A stretch of 34,543 nucleotides of DNA, taken from Bacteroidales bacterium UBA4893 (lineage in GTDB: Bacteria > Bacteroidota > Bacteroidia > Bacteroidales > P3). The notes beneath the pieces are model-generated. The model was not told the origin of the DNA. It ran no database searches and worked only from the letters and a program-made list of their open reading frames with translations. Shown here one piece after another: positions 30,975-34,543 of this stretch; within the stretch, counting starts at the first letter, position 1; each line of letters begins with the position of its first letter. The stretch spans positions 2,354 to 36,896 of the forward strand of contig DHCV01000003.1 in assembly GCA_002399025.1 (NCBI GenBank), written 5' to 3'. The position numbers and the translations under genes were made by a program.

Positions 30975-32336
30975 ATGAAGTCAATTTGTTTTTATTTTCA
31001 AGTACATCAGCCATTTAGGCTAAGGAACTATCGTTTCTTTGATATTGGTAGGAATCATTCTTACTTTGATGATATGCAAAATAGGTGGATATGTCGTAGG
31101 GTTGCCGATAAGTGCTATTTGCCAACCAATCAACTAATGTTAGATTTAATAAAACAGCATGGTGGAGCATTCAAAATTAGCTATTCAATCTCTGGCGCAG
31201 CACTTGACCAATTTGAAAAATACACCCCAGAGGTTATTGATTCATTTAGAGAACTTGCAAAAACAGGTTGTGTTGAATTTCTTGCAGAAACTTACACTCA
31301 CTCACTATCTTCATTGAAGTCAAAACAAGAATTTACTTCCCAAGTAAAAATACATTCCCACAAGATTCATCAGCTTTTTGGAATTAAGCCAAGAGTATTC
31401 CGCAACACAGAGCTGATTTATTCTGATACAATAGGCGAAATGGTCGGCGAGATGGGATTTAAGGCTCAGCTTTCCGAAGGTGCAAAGCATATATTAGGTT
31501 GGAGAAGTCCCAACTATGCCTATCAACACCCAAGCAATAATGGGCTAAAGCTCCTCTTAAAGAATTTCCAACTAAGTGATGATATAGCTTTTCGTTTTTC
31601 ACAACACACTTGGGAAGGCTATCCACTTACTACTGAAAAATATGTTGATTGGCTAAATAGTGTTGATAATCCTGAATGTATTAATCTATTTATGGACTAT
31701 GAAACCTTTGGAGAGCATCAATGGAAGGAAACAGGAATATTTGAATTCCTAAAACATCTTCCTTCAAGAGTATTCTCTCATTCAAATTTCACATTCAACA
31801 CTCCTTCAGAATTAGCAGATAAGCTCAATCCTATTGATAAGATTTATGTGCCATATCCAATGTCGTGGGCAGATGAGGAAAGAGACCTAACAGCATGGCT
31901 TGGTAATGATTTGCAGGATGATGCTTTTGACCAGATTTATGAATTTGAAGACAAGGTTAGAAAGATTGATGATTTGAACTTTTGGATTGATTGGCGTTAT
32001 CTTCAAACCTCCGATCATTTCTACTATATGTGTACAAAATGGTTTTCCGATGGAGATGTTCACAAATATTTCAATCACTACGACTCTCCTTATGATGCCT
32101 ATATGAACTATGCCAACGTACTTTCTGACTTTAGAATACGTTTAGATGAGGCTTTAGATATATCTTTGTTGCCAAAATTGGAGCAGATGAAACCTGAACT
32201 GAATTTGGATGAGCCTATTAAGAAGATAGCAAAGAAGACTGCCTCAACCAAAGCCTCCATAAAGAAAACAGAAACTAAAGCAAAAACAAAAACGGAGAAG
32301 AAAACTAAAACCAAAAAATCTGAAAGTGACAAATAA
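30975..32336 (+). CDS. GH57 alpha-amylase / glucan-active enzyme
   Basis: The 453-residue cytosolic enzyme has the five GH57 regions: FQVHQPFRLR (about 8-17), GAFKISYSISG, GCVEFLAETYTHSL (about 94-107), FRNTELIYSD with the nucleophile Glu146, and NLFMDYETFGEHQ with the proton donor Asp241. It cleaves or transfers alpha-1,4-glucan. The last 40 residues are a separate low-complexity tail rich in Lys, Thr and Ala (KKTASTKASIKKTETKAKTK and more), strongly cationic and probably disordered, which is not part of the fold. The gene starts 6 nt after the glycosyltransferase, and its stop overlaps the next gene by 11 nt. Confidence 0.93.
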   Translation: MKSICFYFQVHQPFRLRNYRFFDIGRNHSYFDDMQNRWICRRVADKCYLPTNQLMLDLIKQHGGAFKISYSISGAALDQFEKYTPEVIDSFRELAKTGCVEFLAETYTHSLSSLKSKQEFTSQVKIHSHKIHQLFGIKPRVFRNTELIYSDTIGEMVGEMGFKAQLSEGAKHILGWRSPNYAYQHPSNNGLKLLLKNFQLSDDIAFRFSQHTWEGYPLTTEKYVDWLNSVDNPECINLFMDYETFGEHQWKETGIFEFLKHLPSRVFSHSNFTFNTPSELADKLNPIDKIYVPYPMSWADEERDLTAWLGNDLQDDAFDQIYEFEDKVRKIDDLNFWIDWRYLQTSDHFYYMCTKWFSDGDVHKYFNHYDSPYDAYMNYANVLSDFRIRLDEALDISLLPKLEQMKPELNLDEPIKKIAKKTASTKASIKKTETKAKTKTEKKTKTKKSESDK

Positions 32337-33276
32337 AGAAAAGTACAGAATCTTATGTCAAAATAGTTCTGAGATTAGTGTTTTTATGCAAGATTGGTGG
32401 CTCGATGCTGCATGCCAGAATGATTGGGACGTATTGCTCTATGAACAAAATAATAGGATTGTTGCAGCATTGCCCTATTTCATTCAAAAGAAACTATGCT
32501 TTAAAACCATTCTACCACCCTATCTAACCCCAATTAATGCTCTGTATATCTCCTACGAAAAAGGTATGAATATCTCCACCAAATACAGCTTTGAGATAGA
32601 GGTAATGGACTATTTTGCTAAACAAATCAATCAGCTTGGCATGGACTACTATTGTCAAAAATTTGATTATAGAATCAAGAATTGGCTTGGCTTCTATTGG
32701 AATGGATTTACCCAAACCACCTATTATACCTATAGGATTGAAGATTTGAGCGATATGGACTCTGTCTATCAAAACATATCATCCAAAAGAAGAAGGAGCA
32801 TTAGGAATGCACAAGAAACAATCAGAATAGATGAGGACATTAATAATGAAGACTTTTATAAATTACTATCAATGAGCTTTGAGAGGCAGAAGAAAACAAT
32901 ACCATATAGCTTTGAAGTTTTTGAAAGGATTGAAAAGGCTTGTTTTGAAAGAGGAGTTAGTAAGAAATTGGTTGCAAAGGACACTCAAGGAGGCAAACTT
33001 GCAGTAATGTACTTGATATTTGATAATAATATATGTTATACCCTTGCCTCAGGAGCCAATCCAAAGTATAGAGATAGTGGAGCTATGGCATTATTGAATT
33101 GGAGAGCAATTGAAATAGCCAACCAATTGTCAATGAAGGAGGTTGACTTCACGGGAAGCATGATGAAGAACGTAGAGAAATTCCTAAGGTTCTATGGAGC
33201 AACACAAACCCCATACTTCCTAATAGAAAAGAAGTTTTCAAAGCTCTACACCATACTCAAAAACATTAAACCTTAA
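32326..33276 (+). CDS. FemAB/GNAT-like acyltransferase
   Basis: The 316-residue protein (GTG start at 32326, overlapping the GH57 stop by 11 nt) begins with a WWLDAACQNDWDVLLYEQ segment typical of Bacteroidota FemAB-like proteins, which supports the GTG start (the next Met is residue 21, inside this segment). The C-terminal half is an Acetyltransf_6/BioF2-like GNAT fold: SSKRRRSIRNAQETIRI (about 147-163), FYKLLSMSFERQKKTIPYSF, AVMYLIFDNNICYTLASGAN and GAMALLNWRAIEIANQ, ending DFTGSMMKNVEKFLRFYGA. FemAB relatives add amino acids to peptidoglycan or acylate cell-surface compounds; the substrate here is unknown. Its tight linkage to glycogen genes is probably operon packing. Confidence 0.8.
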   Translation: MTNKEKYRILCQNSSEISVFMQDWWLDAACQNDWDVLLYEQNNRIVAALPYFIQKKLCFKTILPPYLTPINALYISYEKGMNISTKYSFEIEVMDYFAKQINQLGMDYYCQKFDYRIKNWLGFYWNGFTQTTYYTYRIEDLSDMDSVYQNISSKRRRSIRNAQETIRIDEDINNEDFYKLLSMSFERQKKTIPYSFEVFERIEKACFERGVSKKLVAKDTQGGKLAVMYLIFDNNICYTLASGANPKYRDSGAMALLNWRAIEIANQLSMKEVDFTGSMMKNVEKFLRFYGATQTPYFLIEKKFSKLYTILKNIKP

Positions 33277-33294
33277 GCAAAAAATCCCTTTAGA

Positions 33295-33768
33295 ATGAAT
33301 ATTAAACTAATACTTGTTGGTAAAACAGAAGACAAATACCTACTTGAGGGAATAGAAATATTTGAGAAAAGGCTTAAGAACTACATTAATTATGAGCAGA
33401 TTATAATCCCACAGCTAAAAGAAACCAAGAACCTTTCGCCACAAATTATTAAAGACAAAGAAGGCGAACTAATCCTTAAGCATATAGTGAAATATGATAA
33501 GATTATACTCTTTGATGAGAAAGGAGAGGAGTTCACCTCAATGGATTATTCAGTCTTTCTTCAAAAACAAATGAATGCAGGAGTAAAGAACCTATGCTTT
33601 GTGGTAGGAGGAGCATTTGGATTTTCTGAAGAGGTATATAGATTAGCAGACAAAAAGATAGCCCTATCAAAGATGACCTTTTCTCACCAAATGATAAGGC
33701 TATTCATTGTAGAACAGCTCTATAGAGCTTTTAGTATCTTAAAAAACGAACCATACCATAACCAATAG
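33295..33768 (+). CDS. rlmH: 23S rRNA pseudouridine-1915 N3-methyltransferase
   Basis: RlmH methylates the pseudouridine at 23S position 1915 in assembled ribosomes. At 157 residues it has the exact family length. The SPOUT fold shows MNIKLILVGKTEDKYLLEGI at the start, ILFDEKGEEFTSMDYSVFLQ (about 72-91), the SAM-binding knot VVGGAFGFSEEVYRLAD (about 103-119) and the C-terminal ISLSKMTF-like strand, here IALSKMTFSHQMIRLFIVEQ, ending in EPYHNQ (Tyr-His needed for activity). It starts 18 nt after the acyltransferase stop and ends the operon. Housekeeping gene; convergent with the cupin lipoprotein. Confidence 0.97.
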   Translation: MNIKLILVGKTEDKYLLEGIEIFEKRLKNYINYEQIIIPQLKETKNLSPQIIKDKEGELILKHIVKYDKIILFDEKGEEFTSMDYSVFLQKQMNAGVKNLCFVVGGAFGFSEEVYRLADKKIALSKMTFSHQMIRLFIVEQLYRAFSILKNEPYHNQ

Positions 33769-33795
33769 TAATTAGTTCACTCTCAAGCAATAATT

Positions 33796-34329
33796 CTAAT
33801 GATGACCCAAATCGTCCTCTTGAGTTTTGTGAATAGTACCATGAGGATGCTCCACAGGAGAATAAATAGAATAAATCTTCAAAGGCTTATCGCCAGTGTT
33901 TTCAATATTATGCCATTTGCCAGCAGGAACCAAAACCACAAAATCATCAGAAACCTCTCTCACAAAATCTAAGTTTTCTTTAGAATCCCCCATATAAACC
34001 TTACCCTTACCAGCCTCAATTCTTAAGAACTGATCAGTCTCACCATGCAGTTCCAAACCAATATTACCACCAACAGGAATACTCATAAGAGTCATTTGAA
34101 AACTTGTACCAGTCCAAAGAGCAGTACGGAAATTCTCATTACTAATAGTATAGTCCTCAATATTAATCACTAAAGGGTCCTTGCCATAATCTTTCAGAAT
34201 CACCTCCGATTTTTCATTCTCATCCAGAGTAGTCTCAGAATTCTTTTCCGTCTTAGAGCAAGACATTAGGAAAGAGCCAGTCAAAGCCACAAAGGCAAAG
34301 CTAAGCATAAGTCTTTTGTTTGTTTTCAT
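33796..34329 (-). CDS. Cupin-domain lipoprotein
   Basis: I place the start at the ATG at 34329 (MKTNKRLMLSFAFVALTGSF), giving 177 residues. The longer frame from 34404 would include a -7-like box and a spurious hydrophobic leader. The lipobox LMSC places a lipid-modified Cys at about residue 24. The mature part is a single cupin fold: motif 1 PVGGNIGLELHGETDQFLRI (about 82-101; Glu88, His90, Glu/Asp region and a later Glu) and motif 2 FVVLVPAGKWHNIENTG (about 127-143). The HxE-type ligands and KWHN histidine suggest a metal-binding cupin. The C-terminus is His-rich (HPHGTIHKTQEDDLGHH), also possibly metal-binding. Function unknown. Convergent with rlmH. Confidence 0.83.
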   Translation of the reverse strand: MKTNKRLMLSFAFVALTGSFLMSCSKTEKNSETTLDENEKSEVILKDYGKDPLVINIEDYTISNENFRTALWTGTSFQMTLMSIPVGGNIGLELHGETDQFLRIEAGKGKVYMGDSKENLDFVREVSDDFVVLVPAGKWHNIENTGDKPLKIYSIYSPVEHPHGTIHKTQEDDLGHH

Positions 34330-34401
34330 AAATACGTGTGTTTTAGTAGCTTGTTCAGTAAAGAAAAGCCAAATTAATAATAAACTTAATAATACATTTG
34401 G

Positions 34402-34409
34402 CAAAGATA
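34402..34409 (-). promoter_or_regulatory. Candidate -7 box of the cupin lipoprotein gene
   Basis: Reads TATCTTTG on the minus strand, matching TAnnTTTG, 72 nt before the chosen ATG. It overlaps the alternative start at 34404, which therefore cannot be translated from this promoter. No good -33 TTG follows upstream. Confidence 0.5.
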
Positions 34410-34512
34410 ATAAAAATATTTTAAAAAAAGATAATTCTTAATGATTAATGATTAATGGTTAGTCTTTAAACTCCTTATTCTCCTTTAAAACAATTTCCGT
34501 CGTGCTGGATTT

Positions 34513-34542
34513 CTTTGCTTTGCAAAGCGACAAAGTCGATAA
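34513..34542 (+). repeat. Double-hairpin module, copy 6 (divergent stems)
   Basis: After CCGTCGTGCTGGATTT comes CTTTGC-TTT-GCAAAG, then CGAC-AAA-GTCG, then ATAA. The layout equals the other copies, but the stems have different sequence with pairing kept (first stem one base pair longer, second stem G-C replaced by A-T). The preceding CCGTCGTGC(T/G)GGATTT matches the flank of copy 1 at the other end of the window. Confidence 0.8.
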
Positions 34543-34543
34543 C

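Noticed and set aside
34330..34404. Longer N-terminus for the cupin lipoprotein
   Set aside because: It would put 25 residues before a clear lipoprotein signal peptide and overlaps the -7 box.
1..34543. tRNA, rRNA, CRISPR, toxin-antitoxin or phage-defence system
   Set aside because: I looked through the gaps and gene products and found no cloverleaf, spacer array or nuclease/helicase gene pair that supports one.

Overview
This window reads as chromosomal DNA of an AT-rich member of Bacteroidota, most likely Bacteroidales. Support comes from the promoters (repeated matches to the Bacteroidota -7 box TAnnTTTG, two of them with an upstream TTG or TTTG at 19-20 nt), the near absence of Shine-Dalgarno sequences, lipoproteins with short Bacteroidota-style signal peptides, a type IX secretion (T9SS) plug protein and a T9SS cargo with a type B C-terminal domain, a TonB-dependent receptor, and a debranching enzyme / glycosyltransferase / GH57 amylase set. 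I see no rRNA, tRNA, CRISPR array, transposase or phage structural genes.

Layout. 1-3.5 kb is a small accessory zone: a DUF5683-like membrane protein, an orphan cytosolic protein, two lipoproteins, the C-terminal remnant of a lipoprotein paralogue, and nested dispersed repeats. 3.58-10.6 kb is a co-directional run: dipeptidase pepD, a mini SPFH-like membrane protein, Xaa-Pro aminopeptidase, the T9SS plug protein and a TonB-dependent receptor. 10.6-11.7 kb (minus) is an ECF sigma factor with a four-helix membrane protein. 11.8-16.7 kb holds an M16-family protein without the zinc motif, a large T9SS type B cargo protein, 2-phosphosulfolactate phosphatase (comB) and an exported metallo-beta-lactamase-fold hydrolase. 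17.0-21.2 kb is a sulfur/thiol redox operon: a four-part CoA-disulfide reductase-rhodanese-TusA-DsrE fusion, a DUF6132 membrane protein, a methyltransferase, a thioredoxin lipoprotein and a MarR regulator. 21.8-27.3 kb (minus) has pyruvate phosphate dikinase and an exported DUF362/4Fe-4S protein paired with a beta-helix lipoprotein. 27.7-33.8 kb is the alpha-glucan (glycogen) operon plus a FemAB-like acyltransferase and rlmH. A cupin lipoprotein (minus) closes the window.

The genes are mostly recognisable; the novelty is in the intergenic DNA. (a) A 28-30 nt double-hairpin module occurs six times, always just after a (G/A)ATT(T) sequence. One divergent copy has different stem sequences that still pair. 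One copy interrupts a repeat whose uninterrupted version survives about 850 bp away, so the window holds an empty and a filled site. Both window ends lie in copies of this module. (b) Three intergenic regions carry arrays with a 21-bp period built on the same core, GTTTTAAT, in phase with two DNA helical turns. Neither is explained by any annotated gene.
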